From Paeniglutamicibacter psychrophenolicus (GTDB taxonomy: Bacteria > Actinomycetota > Actinomycetes > Actinomycetales > Micrococcaceae), in assembly GCF_030812255.1 (NCBI RefSeq), contig NZ_JAUSSH010000002.1:372001-436000 (forward strand): a stretch of DNA of 64,000 nucleotides. The letters run 5' to 3'. Under the pieces are notes generated by a model. The model searched no databases. It saw only the letters and a list, made by a program, of their open reading frames with translations, and had not been told where the DNA came from. Every line of letters begins with the position of its first letter. Positions within the stretch are counted from its first letter, which is position 1. The position numbers and the translations under genes were made by a program. This document shows positions 36,501 through 44,318 of this stretch, in pieces.

Positions 36501-36877
36501 TGGGCAGGGTATCAGCGGCCCGGGAAAAGTCGATGCTGGCGGCCCTGGACAAGAAGTCCTTTGCCATCGACGCCGACGGGTTCATCTGGCCCCCCGGGCG
36601 GGAAGGGGCCCGGTGGCTGGATTACCGGACCGACTTCGCGGCACACGGCCTGGATATCGAGGAGATCAGTCCCCGGGAGATCGCCAATCTCATGTGTGCG
36701 CGGGCGTCCCTCGCCGGGGAATCCGGAGTCGAGGAGCTCAAGCGCGAGGCCATGGGGATCCTGGGGTACGGGCGCATGACCGGGAAGGTATCGGCATGGC
36801 TGCAGCAGGGGTTGGAACTCGCGGTGCGTGAGCAGCGCCTGGAATCCGTGGCCGGGCGGATCCGTCCGACCGCCTAA
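30503..36877 (+). CDS. Giant DUF4011/DUF3320 superfamily 1 helicase with Vsr-like nuclease domain
   Basis: 2,124 residues if the GTG at 30503 (AAGGA upstream) is used; an ATG at 30572 is the alternative. Order: an N-terminal region; a transglutaminase-like segment (about 370-415) whose expected Cys is Ser (ERVGSSLETTLLFSALLEA) but whose His remains (DHAFLAYW); DUF4011 from about 553 (LLDLSLRNRLLNFTERA); helicase with Walker A GPPGTGKSQT (about 856), Walker B VVFDEASQI (about 1485) and C-terminal NVAVTRARRQ (about 1733); a restriction-endonuclease-like domain (about 1795-1890, with LSDFRIDATVAL and ILLDGEPWA); then DUF3320 (about 1940-2100). It is probably a cytoplasmic DNA translocase-nuclease. 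Single-gene helicase-nucleases of this kind have been proposed as anti-phage proteins. It stands alone, with no methylase or partner nearby. Confidence 0.88.
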   Translation: MGTANVEPAGKQRTAHLTIHSDYMGNALEIVSGALAAFTDQKRAARTAAAGWTGLAGQLDHALGSPGVSTGVVGLAAQLRQLCSATEDLGLSEEQSQQARRLQEIHQAWANGTAFTAADMQRALETSRDFLAGLDFEHSAEQVAELLHSSAAGDHPPASVRGPSHGSISIDIAHGKSVNYATAHTHTRILERVVLENRAGQPRSVLVTAVVMSGNLPVSAVADRRLELPAGVSTLHDLDVVLDPAAFALIDSRRPGTLIVRVAENGKLVAEQSGSIELLPASHWPGAGTQANAELLAAFVQPQHPLLTALLSEAGDIFRARTGTGNPDAGLGGSERVDASVESIFEVLGTRGIRFGSPPANWDLADLGGQYLRGAQEVLTERVGSSLETTLLFSALLEAVGINSVIWLAKDHAFLAYWRTPEGALPSSSLDAEGAGALANLVAAGHLRIVESTAITTDRRSPLAESSAATMHDHARGAAAEEHLVFAIDIRASRRSGITPLPARGLSESGRPVVIEYKAAAPDTLARFFKEKSERQRSAPVSAGKPAPPRITAWKNGLLDLSLRNRLLNFTERARFPLAVPESVVDGFEDLVNNGRAIELLPADEISALDAQRYTAGPSLPVERRIELLLNRGKVYTRLEADRYLTRLRRMAGDAKRIVEENGANNLYLAVGSLNWSMDGRALRSPLFLIPVRLLPAGRGKHYRIEIDETGTSTPNYCLSEKLHEQFGLRIPGFEDPMRDESGIDLAAALAALREALVAAGLPFHVEGTVDLAILQFAKFRMWRDLDENWETFMDAPLVRHLVQSPTSEFIDPAGTEAEPVIDLDRLAAQLPVPADASQLEAVAAARAGRTFVLEGPPGTGKSQTITNLLAHAMANGQRVLFVAEKRAALEVVAKRLNEVGLGEFALDLHDKGSSPNAVRAQIKASLDHLVFADTAGMKLATGDLETSVRRLGGYAHGLHEANPAGYSAYGAHNVALSMDPDIAALPIPEAFAALAGEAEVAAVREALLQLPDTAQPANPRFEHPWGFIGGPLTDDQQAALRGSAGALEHAMSQAAAARNDDGVAALVDGAAAPERLVNLADLLTAAVPLPVLDAAATSAWQERSAALLAEATELAQCLDWLPNLVVPAVLENDLSPAHAAATEANKFGFLGIGRKKRRLRVIAEHFGPQWKGTDDDAKNLVSIIESLIEARARCAKLVGGLGELSGLEPNAHWNPFVDGDIASVAGQREQLVHLAGLLSEAGATEADDRYATLLREVLGRSAPLPAALVGELREVAAAWEALRDAVPRETHTPSPWSDTPGFLGRFFRSSEQRGTGSQAQRDLKRWNAFMENLEPLKSHGLEAAWEQLATGAYPAGDALRGFMRGTAESALVERLAANGFDAFNSEAQARTVQRFASSSTALRKHVGKSLPEAISRQRAEKLKRAESRMGELARQLERRRGGLSVRRLMDSYGDLVTSILPCVLVSPDSAARFFPPRAGEFDIVVFDEASQIRVADAIGTLGRAKSAVIVGDSKQMPPSSFAEVSIDPQDDGESELLVADEESILSEAVMGRVHRRWLSWHYRSQDESLIAFSNKHYYAGKLSSFPSPRHGAARTGIDGYGISLRRVQGTFHRTGAAGILRTNPVEAGHIVAEIKGRFDASPEAVPSIGVVTFNAPQRDLVESLLRDHADERLGAALDAQDEGLFVKNLENAQGDERDVILFSTAFSANERGRLPLNFGPLNNIGGERRLNVAVTRARRQVMVFTSFDPADLRAEESSALGIKHLRAYLDLAAEGTHALGNGSLAAIARDRHREQVAAALRGRGHRVHTNVGLSDFRIDATVALPDRPDEPLMAILLDGEPWAARKTVGDRDGLPQEILGNLLGWESVARIWLPAWLQDSEAVLDSLEAELAKASKVRMSREAAPHKVSSNKRKTETAALVANDVPEAEAEVQPRGYPGKAVPFTSWAARLAGTVDELENLKRAAGKRKAAALLAEIVEAEGPIQQRRLARLAINAYGLGRVSAAREKSMLAALDKKSFAIDADGFIWPPGREGARWLDYRTDFAAHGLDIEEISPREIANLMCARASLAGESGVEELKREAMGILGYGRMTGKVSAWLQQGLELAVREQRLESVAGRIRPTA

Positions 36878-36915
36878 TCGCAGGGTCGTGGGTCGGGGCA
36901 CGCCCGAATGCCTTG

Positions 36916-37758
36916 TTACGTGGTGGAGCGCTCGTAGGGGATCTTTTCCCCGGCCGCAATGGCGACCTTCAGGCGGTTCTCCGCCGGTGGCAGCGGGCAG
37001 GTAGCCAGGTCGGTGAACGCGCAGGGCAGGTTCACCGCCCGGTTGAAGTCCAGGACGACGCTGCCGTCGGGGCCCGGCGCCTCGACGTGCAACGAGCGGT
37101 TGGCGGCATAGGTGGTCTTGCCCGAGGTGGCGTCGGTGAACAACACGTTCAGCGATCCGTCCGCGTGCCCGTTGAAGGCGGTGAGGACGTGGGTGGTGCC
37201 GTCGAGTTCGAAGGAGACCTCGCCGGGGGCCTGGTAGATAAGCTCAATGCCCTCGCCCGCCGCGCCTACCCGTGTCGGGCGGGGTTCGGCGAAACGGCGG
37301 AAGGTACCGTTCACGCGCCACCGCTCATCCGCCGCATAGGTCGGGACGCCGTTGAAGTCCTGCAGCAGCGGGTTTTGCGGGTGCCGCGGGCGCAGGATGT
37401 ATCTGCCGCCACGCTTGGCGGCCTCGATGACGGTTTCGCCGTGGCCCACCTCAAAGCCTTCGCGTTCGGCGATGCTGCCCAGTCGTTGCAGGCCGGTGAC
37501 CGCGACACCGTTGAAGAGCAGGGTCTCGTTCTTGGCCAGATCCACATAGAGCCAGTCGTCGTGGACCCACCACTGTCCCGGGAGCCCCTCGAAGCGCGTG
37601 GCATCGCCGGTGACCCAGTGCAGGGCGGTGACGGCAAGGAACTCGAAGGGTGCCGACAGCGACTGCAGGCGGTGTTGGTGCCAGCTGCGCCAGTCCGCGG
37701 CAAACCCGGCGGAATCTCGTTTATCCGGCACGATGGGGGCAAGCGTCGCTGCTGTCAT
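36916..37758 (-). CDS. DUF1684 protein
   Basis: 280 residues, start ATG with GGAGGAG upstream, no signal peptide. The DUF1684 pattern is clear at the end: VVLDFNRAVNLPCAFTDLATCPLPPAENRLKVAIAAGEK. The first half has WLYVDLAKNETLLFNG and ERWRVNGTFRR strands, giving a beta-rich fold. The function of DUF1684 is not established. It is convergent with the helicase gene (38-base gap), so it is not obviously part of either neighbouring unit. Confidence 0.8.
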   Translation of the reverse strand: MTAATLAPIVPDKRDSAGFAADWRSWHQHRLQSLSAPFEFLAVTALHWVTGDATRFEGLPGQWWVHDDWLYVDLAKNETLLFNGVAVTGLQRLGSIAEREGFEVGHGETVIEAAKRGGRYILRPRHPQNPLLQDFNGVPTYAADERWRVNGTFRRFAEPRPTRVGAAGEGIELIYQAPGEVSFELDGTTHVLTAFNGHADGSLNVLFTDATSGKTTYAANRSLHVEAPGPDGSVVLDFNRAVNLPCAFTDLATCPLPPAENRLKVAIAAGEKIPYERSTT

Positions 37759-38208
37759 GGGGGTCTCCTCCGTTTCTGCCGCGAACCGGGCCGCTTCGGA
37801 AACGGACGGAACGGGGCATGGTGTGTGCAGATTGGGCGGTTTTTCACCGGTGGTGCAGGGCGGTGGTCCATGGACATCGTTGCACCGTGAAGATTTGCCG
37901 TCGAGCGCCGGGGACGCGGAGGGTCATGATGCTTTACCCAAGGACATATATAGCCCAGCGGGGGCAGGTTTTCCTGCGACGTGAAGCGAAATATTACGCA
38001 GCGCGGACCCGGTGTTGGGACGTTGCTGCCGATTACCGGGAAATGGTCGATCGCCGGAGCAACCGTGAAAGCATTGTCAGCCCAAGCAATATAGACGCAA
38101 AAACACATAATTGATGACCAAATTTGTCATGGACACTACATAGATTCGCGTCCCATAATGGGGGGACAAAGCTAGTGGCGCACAGCACCTGTGCCTTGAA
38201 GGAGAGCC
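37759..38208. other. 450-base gap between divergent genes
   Basis: No gene seen. It must carry promoters for the DUF1684 gene and the flavoprotein gene at 38209. The only site I can point to is the dyad at 38114-38130, followed by a CATAAT box near 38153. Confidence 0.4.
38114..38130. promoter_or_regulatory. Inverted repeat upstream of the flavoprotein gene, LysR-box-like
   Basis: ATGAC (38114-38118), 7 bases, GTCAT (38126-38130), about 80 bases before the ATG at 38209. Spacing suits a LysR-type site; the LysR gene at 39991 is the natural candidate. Confidence 0.4.
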
Positions 38209-39972
38209 ATGAACCAGAATCCGGACAGCAAGTGGGACCAGGAAGTGGATCTCCTGGTCCTTGGAACCGGAGCGGCAGGTCTTTCGGCGACGTTGACCGC
38301 AGCGGCACAGGGCCTCAACGTCCTGGCCTTGGAAAAGACCGAGTACTTAGGCGGAACCACGGCTTATTCGGCGGGCACCTGCTGGGTGCCCAACAACCGC
38401 TTCCAGCGCGAAGACGGAAACCTGGATGACTACGCGCGTGCCGTGCGCTACCTCGATGCCGTGGTGGGGGACAAGGCCCCGCGCGAAAGCCGCATGGCTT
38501 ACCTGGACGCCGCGCCAAAGATGCTCGACGAAATGCACGACCTTGGAGTCAGGTTCCTGCGCTCGCCGGCCGTGGTCGACTACCACTCGGAAATGCCCGA
38601 AACCGGCCAGACGGGCCGGGCGCTGGAACCAGAGCCGTTCGACGGACGCCACTTGAGCGCCTCCGATTTCCGCCGCGTCCGTCCTCCGGTGCCGGAGTTT
38701 GCCCTCATGGGCGGCACCCTGATGCTGCGCCGCCCCGACGTCGCCGCGCTGCTCAAGCTCTACACCGGCTCGCTGGCCGAGCGCGGCAAGGCCGTGATGC
38801 TGGCCGCCAAGCTCGGGCTCCAATGGGCCCTCGACCGGCTGACCCGCCCTCGCGGCACCCGGCTGGTCATGGGCAACGGGCTGGTGGCCCGGCTTTTCCA
38901 CGAATCCCGGAACCGCGGTGCGCAATTCCTCTTCGGAGCCCACACCACAGAGCTGCTCACGGAGGCCGGACGCGTCGTCGGGGCCGTGGTCGTGCACAAC
39001 GGCAAGACGCTGCGCATCCGCGCCCGCCAGGGCGTGGTGCTGGCGGCGGGAGGCTTCTCCCACAATCCGGCACTGCGCGAAAAGCTCATGCCAAAGCCCA
39101 CCCCGCGCTACTCGAGGGCCGGGGAAGGTGCCACAGGCGACACCCTGGCGCTCGCCGAGAAGGCCGGCGCCGCGCTGGGGCGGGACGACGGGGAAAACGC
39201 GCTGTGGTTCCCCAGCTCCATCGGCCGACGCGCGGACGGTTCCGAGGTGGTCTTCCCGCACATCTGGGACCGGGCCAAGCCCGGCGTCATCGCCGTGGGA
39301 GCCGCCGGCACGCGCTTCGTGGACGAGTCCGTCTCCTACCACCGCTTCGTGCGCGCCATGTTCGATTCCCCGGAAGCCGAGGCCGTGCCGGCCTGGTTGG
39401 TCGTCGACTCGCGCACCCTGGCCAAGTACGGACTGGGCATGATCACCATGCCGCACCTGCCTAGGGTCGCCCTGCGGCGCTACATAAACGACGGATACCT
39501 CTACGAGGCCCCAACCCTGGGCGATTTGGCCCGGCAGATCGGTGTGGACGCCGCGGGCCTTGAAGCCACGGTGCAACGCTACAACGGCTTTGCCGCCACC
39601 GGTGTGGACGAGGACTTCCACAAGGGCGAGCTGCTCTTCGGCCAGGTGGCCGGGGATCCCGCCCACGGCCCGAACCCGAACATCGGCCCGGTGGCCGAGG
39701 GCCCGTTCTATGCCATGGCCGTGGTGCCGACCCCGCTGGCCACGTCCTATGGCATCGAAACCAACGCAAACGGGCAGGCGCTGAATGCGGAGGGCGAGCC
39801 GGTGGCCGGGCTCTACGCCGCCGGAAACGACGCCGCCTCGGTCATGGGATCGGAATATCCCGGGGCCGGGGTCCAGGTGGGTGCCGGCATGGCCTTTGGC
39901 TGGGCGGCCGCACGCCACGCGGCAGGCGGCGACCGTGCTGCGGGTAGTCTGGAGAAGCTCAAGGCCAAGTAG
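38209..39972 (+). CDS. FAD-dependent dehydrogenase (ketosteroid dehydrogenase/fumarate reductase family), copy 1
   Basis: 587 residues. The FAD-binding motif [19 protein letters not shown] lies at about residues 17-35, [16 protein letters not shown] follows, and the C-terminal FAD motif is [21 protein letters not shown]. The fold is FAD_binding_2, the family of 3-ketosteroid Delta-1 dehydrogenases and soluble fumarate reductases, which remove or add hydrogens at carbon-carbon bonds next to a keto or carboxyl group. Two homologues lie at 48860 and 52102. It is followed 18 bases later by a LysR regulator and then transport and quinate/shikimate dehydrogenase genes, so dehydrogenation of a cyclic keto acid is a fair guess. 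The exact substrate is unknown. Confidence 0.85.
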   Translation: MNQNPDSKWDQEVDLLVLGTGAAGLSATLTAAAQGLNVLALEKTEYLGGTTAYSAGTCWVPNNRFQREDGNLDDYARAVRYLDAVVGDKAPRESRMAYLDAAPKMLDEMHDLGVRFLRSPAVVDYHSEMPETGQTGRALEPEPFDGRHLSASDFRRVRPPVPEFALMGGTLMLRRPDVAALLKLYTGSLAERGKAVMLAAKLGLQWALDRLTRPRGTRLVMGNGLVARLFHESRNRGAQFLFGAHTTELLTEAGRVVGAVVVHNGKTLRIRARQGVVLAAGGFSHNPALREKLMPKPTPRYSRAGEGATGDTLALAEKAGAALGRDDGENALWFPSSIGRRADGSEVVFPHIWDRAKPGVIAVGAAGTRFVDESVSYHRFVRAMFDSPEAEAVPAWLVVDSRTLAKYGLGMITMPHLPRVALRRYINDGYLYEAPTLGDLARQIGVDAAGLEATVQRYNGFAATGVDEDFHKGELLFGQVAGDPAHGPNPNIGPVAEGPFYAMAVVPTPLATSYGIETNANGQALNAEGEPVAGLYAAGNDAASVMGSEYPGAGVQVGAGMAFGWAAARHAAGGDRAAGSLEKLKAK

Positions 39973-39990
39973 GAACGCGCGGAGGTCGAC

Positions 39991-40893
39991 ATGGAAATTC
40001 GGTGGTTGGAAGCCTTTATCGCGGTTGCCGAGGAATTGCACTTCGGCAACGCGGCAGTGCGGCTTCGCATGGCCCAGTCGCCCCTGAGCCAGACCATTCG
40101 CAAGCTCGAGCGCTCACTGGGGGCCGAGCTCTTTGTGCGCAGTACCCGCTCCGTGGAGCTGACCACTGCGGGGCATGCGTTGCTTCCGCATGCCCGCGAA
40201 GTCCTTGAGCAATTGCGCATCGCGGCGCAGGCCGTCAAGGTGCCCGAGGGGCGGGTGTACGGAAGCCTGGCCCTCGGATTCACCGGGGTGCTCAACCACC
40301 TCTCCCTGCCGCCCCTGACCCGCGCCTTGCGCAAGACGTACCCGGACATCGAACTCACCCTGGTGGGGCGGGTGATGACCCAGGATGCAGTGCACCAACT
40401 GGATTCCGGGGCCCTTGACCTTGCCTTTGTCGGGCTGCCGGTGGATTCGACCCGGATCAATTCCAGATTGCTCGCCCAGGAGGCCTTCGGCGTGGTGCTC
40501 CCAACCGAGCACCCGCTGGCAACCGGGGCAGCCGTGGACCTGACCGACCTTGCGGACGATCAATTCATCACGCCGCCATTGGCTGCGGGTTCGGCCCTGC
40601 ACGAGTCCACCATCAGGGCCTGCGCCGATGCCGGATTCTATCCGCAGGTGGCCCAGGAGGTCAGCGACCCCTACATGATCATGATGCTGGTGGCCGCCGG
40701 CATCGGCGTCGCCCTGCTGCCCGAGGGCATCGCCGCCTTCGTGCCGCCCGGAGCCGTGTACGTTCCGCTGAGCGGCGTCCCCCGCTACATGAACCACGGG
40801 CTGGCGTGGTCGACCAGGCCGGGGTCCCTGGCGCGTGAGGCCTTTCTTGAGCTGAGTGAAAAGGTGCTTCCGTCACCGGAAATGATTGTGTAG
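39991..40893 (+). CDS. LysR-family regulator (BenM/CatM-like)
   Basis: 300 residues. Helix-turn-helix: MEIRWLEAFIAVAEELHFG, then RMAQSPLSQTIRKLERSLG; the effector domain is complete, with the LDLAFVGLPV and AAGIGVALLPEGI blocks of the aromatic-acid-responsive LysR subgroup. GGAGG lies five bases before the ATG. Being in the same direction between the flavoprotein and the MHS transporter, with LysR-type dyads before both, it probably controls both units in response to an aromatic or hydroaromatic acid. Confidence 0.87.
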   Translation: MEIRWLEAFIAVAEELHFGNAAVRLRMAQSPLSQTIRKLERSLGAELFVRSTRSVELTTAGHALLPHAREVLEQLRIAAQAVKVPEGRVYGSLALGFTGVLNHLSLPPLTRALRKTYPDIELTLVGRVMTQDAVHQLDSGALDLAFVGLPVDSTRINSRLLAQEAFGVVLPTEHPLATGAAVDLTDLADDQFITPPLAAGSALHESTIRACADAGFYPQVAQEVSDPYMIMMLVAAGIGVALLPEGIAAFVPPGAVYVPLSGVPRYMNHGLAWSTRPGSLAREAFLELSEKVLPSPEMIV

Positions 40894-40899
40894 TTTTCA

Positions 40900-40914
40900 C
40901 ACATTGTCTATGTG
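40900..40914. promoter_or_regulatory. Inverted repeat before the MHS transporter
   Basis: CACAT (40900-40904), TGTCT, ATGTG (40910-40914), directly after the LysR stop and about 80 bases before the transporter ATG. Likely LysR operator. Confidence 0.45.
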
Positions 40915-40992
40915 CAATTAGGTCGTGGACATAATAAGTGCGCGGGGTCACACTTGATGAAGTTCCTCCATCGGGGGAGAGAAAGGATCATC

Positions 40993-42342
40993 ATGAACAC
41001 CACGACCCCCACCGCCCGAGTTGCCCGGCCCAAGGCCGGGCCGCAGGCTCGGCGCGCAGCGCTCTCCGGATTCCTGGGAAGCACGCTTGAGTACTACGAC
41101 TTCTTCATCTACGGCTCCGCCGCCGCCCTGGTTTTCTCCCACGTCTTCTTCCCAGCGGATGGAGCGAACGCGGTCCTGCTGTCCATATCCACCCTTGGCG
41201 TCGCGTACGTCGCCCGCCCGCTGGGCGCGGTCATCTGGGGGCACCTGGGCGACAGGTTCGGCCGGAAAAACACGCTGATGGCGGTGCTGGTGCTCATGGG
41301 CCTGTCCACCTTCCTGATCGGCTGCCTGCCAAGCTACAACCAGATCGGCATCTTCGCCCCGATCCTGCTGGTGGTCCTGCGCCTCTTCCAGGGCCTGTCC
41401 GCCGGCGGCGAGTCCCCGGGCGCCGCGTCGCTGTCCATGGAACACGCGCCGGATGACCGCCGCTCGTTCTTCGCCAGCTTCACCATGAGCGGGATCATGT
41501 TCGGCATTGTGCTGGCGACCTTGGTCTTCATCCCGGTCGCCTCGATGCCCGACGAACAGCTCTGGAGCTGGGGCTGGCGCATCCCGTTCTGGATCAGCAT
41601 CTTCCTGACCTTCTTCGCCTTCTGGATCCGCCGCCACCTCGAAGAACCGGAGGTCTTCGAGGAGGTCAAGGAGTCCAACGAGGTTGCCAAGATCCCCTTC
41701 ATCGAGCTCTTCAAGCACCACTGGACCGCCGTTGTCCGGGTCATGCTCTCCTCGACCTTCGCGATGATCAACACCATCGTCAACGTCTTCGCACTGGCCT
41801 TCGCCGTGGAACACAACGGCATCGAACGCACCACCATGCTCGCCGCGATTGCCGCCGCAAACTTCGCCGCGGTGCTGACCCAGCCGCTCTATGGACACCT
41901 GGCCGACAAGATCGGGCGCAAACCCGTCTTCATCGGCGGCGTCCTGGGCGCCGGGGCCATGATCTTCGTCTTTTTCAACGCCATCGGCACCGGCAATGTG
42001 GCCCTGATCTTCATTTCCTCGATCATCCTCATGGGTGGTCTGTATGCCGCGCCGAACGGTTCCTACATGGCATCCTTCCCGGAGCAGTTCCCGGCCACCG
42101 TCCGCTACTCCGGGATGGCCATCGGCCTGATGCTTGGCCTGCTGGTCTCGGGCTTCACCCCGGCCATCGGCACCATGATGACGGCCGGCGACACCTCCAA
42201 CTGGATGCCGGTGGCCATCATGTGCGCAGGATTCACGGTGCTCTCGGCGATTGCCTTCGCCACCGGGCCGGAAACGTACAAGATCCCCACCGCGCAGCTG
42301 GGCCTGACCCGCGCCGAACGCAATGCGCTGGGGAACAAGTGA
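40993..42342 (+). CDS. MHS-family transporter (shikimate/quinate type candidate)
   Basis: 449 residues with twelve membrane segments. Motifs: [45 protein letters not shown] and DKIGRKPVF, all typical of metabolite:H+ symporters. The ATG at 40993 follows AAAGGA. Its stop overlaps the GTG of the quinate/shikimate dehydrogenase gene by three bases, so the two are translationally coupled, which is the strongest hint that it imports quinate, shikimate or a close relative. Confidence 0.87.
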   Translation: MNTTTPTARVARPKAGPQARRAALSGFLGSTLEYYDFFIYGSAAALVFSHVFFPADGANAVLLSISTLGVAYVARPLGAVIWGHLGDRFGRKNTLMAVLVLMGLSTFLIGCLPSYNQIGIFAPILLVVLRLFQGLSAGGESPGAASLSMEHAPDDRRSFFASFTMSGIMFGIVLATLVFIPVASMPDEQLWSWGWRIPFWISIFLTFFAFWIRRHLEEPEVFEEVKESNEVAKIPFIELFKHHWTAVVRVMLSSTFAMINTIVNVFALAFAVEHNGIERTTMLAAIAAANFAAVLTQPLYGHLADKIGRKPVFIGGVLGAGAMIFVFFNAIGTGNVALIFISSIILMGGLYAAPNGSYMASFPEQFPATVRYSGMAIGLMLGLLVSGFTPAIGTMMTAGDTSNWMPVAIMCAGFTVLSAIAFATGPETYKIPTAQLGLTRAERNALGNK

Positions 42343-43217
42343 GCATCCGCACGCACCGCGTCGGGCTGATCGGCAACGACCTGGGAACCTCGCTTTCCCC
42401 GGCGATCCACCAGGGGGAGGCCGCTGCGCTGGGCCTGGCCGGCTTCAGCTACGAGGCCATCGACCTGGCCGGGATCCCGGAGCCGGACCTGGGCCGGGTG
42501 CTGGCAACCGCCATCGCCGACGGCTTTACCGGATTCAACGTCACACACCCGCACAAGCAGGCGATCATCCCGTTCCTGGATGACGTCGCCCCGGACGCCG
42601 CCGCGCTGGGAGCGGTCAACACCGTGGTGATCGACAACGGCCGGCTGGTCGGCCACAACACCGACAGGACCGGATTCCTGGCCGGGCTGCGCCGCAGCCT
42701 GCCCGAAGGCTCGGGGCACCACTCGGTGGTTCTCTTCGGGGCTGGCGGAGCCGGTTCGGCCGTCGCCGCCGCGCTGCTGGATTACGGAGTGGACCGGCTG
42801 CGGATCATCGACACCGACCATGGGCGGCGGGAGCAGCTGCGCCGGCTGCTGGTGCGAAGTTTGCCCGAGGGCAGCGCTGCAACCGTCGAGATCGCGGGCA
42901 CCGAGATGGCCGAGGCCTGGGTGGGTGGGGCACAGGGAATCGTGAACGCAACCCCGATCGGGATGGAGCACATCCCCGGGACCCCGTTTGACCCCTCGTG
43001 GCTGACTGGATCGCAGTGGGTGGCCGATGTCATCTACCGGCCCGTGGTGACCGATCTTCTCGCCGCGGCGGCGGACCTCGGCTCACCGGTGGTTCATGGC
43101 ACCGCCATGCTCGTCGAGCAGGCCGCCGACACCTTCGAGCTGGTCACCGGCCGTTCGCCGCGGCGGGAGAGGATGCGCGAGAGGCTTGCGGGCCTTCTGG
43201 CCTCGGCGAAACCGTAG
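42339..43217 (+). CDS. Quinate/shikimate dehydrogenase (AroE-like, catabolic)
   Basis: 292 residues, GTG start overlapping the upstream stop. The shikimate dehydrogenase fold is evident: [17 protein letters not shown] (substrate loop), [10 protein letters not shown] with the catalytic Lys, [18 protein letters not shown] with the catalytic Asp, and the nucleotide loop [11 protein letters not shown] followed by acidic IIDTD, which favours NAD over NADP. It resembles the Corynebacterium QsuD type along its length. That, with coupling to an MHS importer and lack of other shikimate-pathway genes, argues for a catabolic enzyme that oxidises quinate or shikimate to the 3-dehydro form. Confidence 0.85.
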   Translation: MSIRTHRVGLIGNDLGTSLSPAIHQGEAAALGLAGFSYEAIDLAGIPEPDLGRVLATAIADGFTGFNVTHPHKQAIIPFLDDVAPDAAALGAVNTVVIDNGRLVGHNTDRTGFLAGLRRSLPEGSGHHSVVLFGAGGAGSAVAAALLDYGVDRLRIIDTDHGRREQLRRLLVRSLPEGSAATVEIAGTEMAEAWVGGAQGIVNATPIGMEHIPGTPFDPSWLTGSQWVADVIYRPVVTDLLAAAADLGSPVVHGTAMLVEQAADTFELVTGRSPRRERMRERLAGLLASAKP

Positions 43218-43272
43218 GGGCTGCACGTTTGTAGACTGGTCTTCGGTGGTTACGCAGGGAGGTGGAGGGATC

Positions 43273-44073
43273 ATGGCGAATTCCCGTTCCGGGGAATCGG
43301 TCGTCGACCGGATCGTGAAGCTGCTCAGTGCCTTTGAGCGCTCCACCCCGGTGTTGACGATGAGTGAGCTCTCCCGCGCCACCGACCTCCCCACCAGCAC
43401 CACCCACCGGCTGGCCGGCGAGCTGTTGGCCGCCGGCTTCCTGGACCGCGACGAAGAGGGCCGCTTTGGCATCGGGGTGAAAATGTGGGAGCTGGCCGCC
43501 CGCTCCAACCCGGTGGAGGAATTCCGCCGCCGCGGCCTGCCGGTGCTCGAGGGCATCCATGAGGCGGTTCGCCAACACGTCTCGCTGTCCATCCCCAGCT
43601 TCGAGGACTTCACGGTGCTCTACCTGGAGCGCCTGGACAAGCTGGGTGCCGCGGTGAATCTCGCGGAGGTCGCGGGGCGGCTGGACATGCACTCGACCTC
43701 CGCCGGGTTGTGCATGGTGGCGCATGCGCCGCACCGGATCCAGGACGAGCTCCTGGCCGGCGCGTTGGCGCAGTCGACCCCGCGCACGGAGACCAACCCG
43801 GCCCGCGTCCGGGCGCACCTGGCACAGATCCGTGAGCGCGGATTTTCCCGGCTGGCCGGGGTCCTGGTCAAGGAGAACGCCGCCTACTCCGTGCCGGTGT
43901 TCGGCATGGGCAACGAGGTTATTGGGGCGATCACCGTGGTCACCCCGCTTCTCGAGGAAGACCCCAACCTGATTATCCCGGTACTGGTGGCCGCCGGGCG
44001 TTCGCTCTCGCGTTCCATGGGTTCCGAACAGCGTCCCTACGGGTCGCGCAGCTGGCTTCCCCGGGGCAAGTAG
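43273..44073 (+). CDS. IclR-family regulator
   Basis: 266 residues: helix-turn-helix (VVDRIVKLLSAFERSTPVLTMSELSRATDLPTSTTHRLAGEL) and IclR effector domain (AEVAGRLDMHSTSAGLCMVAHAP, RERGFSRLAGVLVKENAAYSVPV). GGAGGGATC precedes the ATG. It lies between the quinate/shikimate dehydrogenase and the second MHS transporter. A palindrome resembling IclR sites at 44124 suggests it controls the downstream unit 44319-54687. Confidence 0.87.
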   Translation: MANSRSGESVVDRIVKLLSAFERSTPVLTMSELSRATDLPTSTTHRLAGELLAAGFLDRDEEGRFGIGVKMWELAARSNPVEEFRRRGLPVLEGIHEAVRQHVSLSIPSFEDFTVLYLERLDKLGAAVNLAEVAGRLDMHSTSAGLCMVAHAPHRIQDELLAGALAQSTPRTETNPARVRAHLAQIRERGFSRLAGVLVKENAAYSVPVFGMGNEVIGAITVVTPLLEEDPNLIIPVLVAAGRSLSRSMGSEQRPYGSRSWLPRGK

Positions 44074-44123
44074 CGGCACGCGGCCAGGCCGCCGGAGTGC
44101 GCCCCGCCTGTCGCGGCCGAAGG

Positions 44124-44148
44124 CACTTTCCCATTGGACGGGAAAGTG
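44124..44148. promoter_or_regulatory. Palindrome resembling an IclR operator
   Basis: CACTTTCCC (44124-44132), 7 bases, GGGAAAGTG (44140-44148). The TTTCCC/GGGAAA core resembles described IclR boxes. It lies 50 bases after the IclR stop and 171 before the transporter start. A terminator role is less likely, as no T-run follows. Confidence 0.5.
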
Positions 44149-44318
44149 TGGCGGTGGGGTTCGGAAGCTTCCTAAGGTTGTAATCCAGCGCACGAGATGG
44201 GCATCACTATCATCTCCATCGAGCCGGGCAGCTCCCGCGACCCACACCCCGGCCGTCGCCGCTGATGCCCACCGAGCAGACTCCCCGCATTTTCCTACGT
44301 TCCCCCAGGAGGGCCCCC

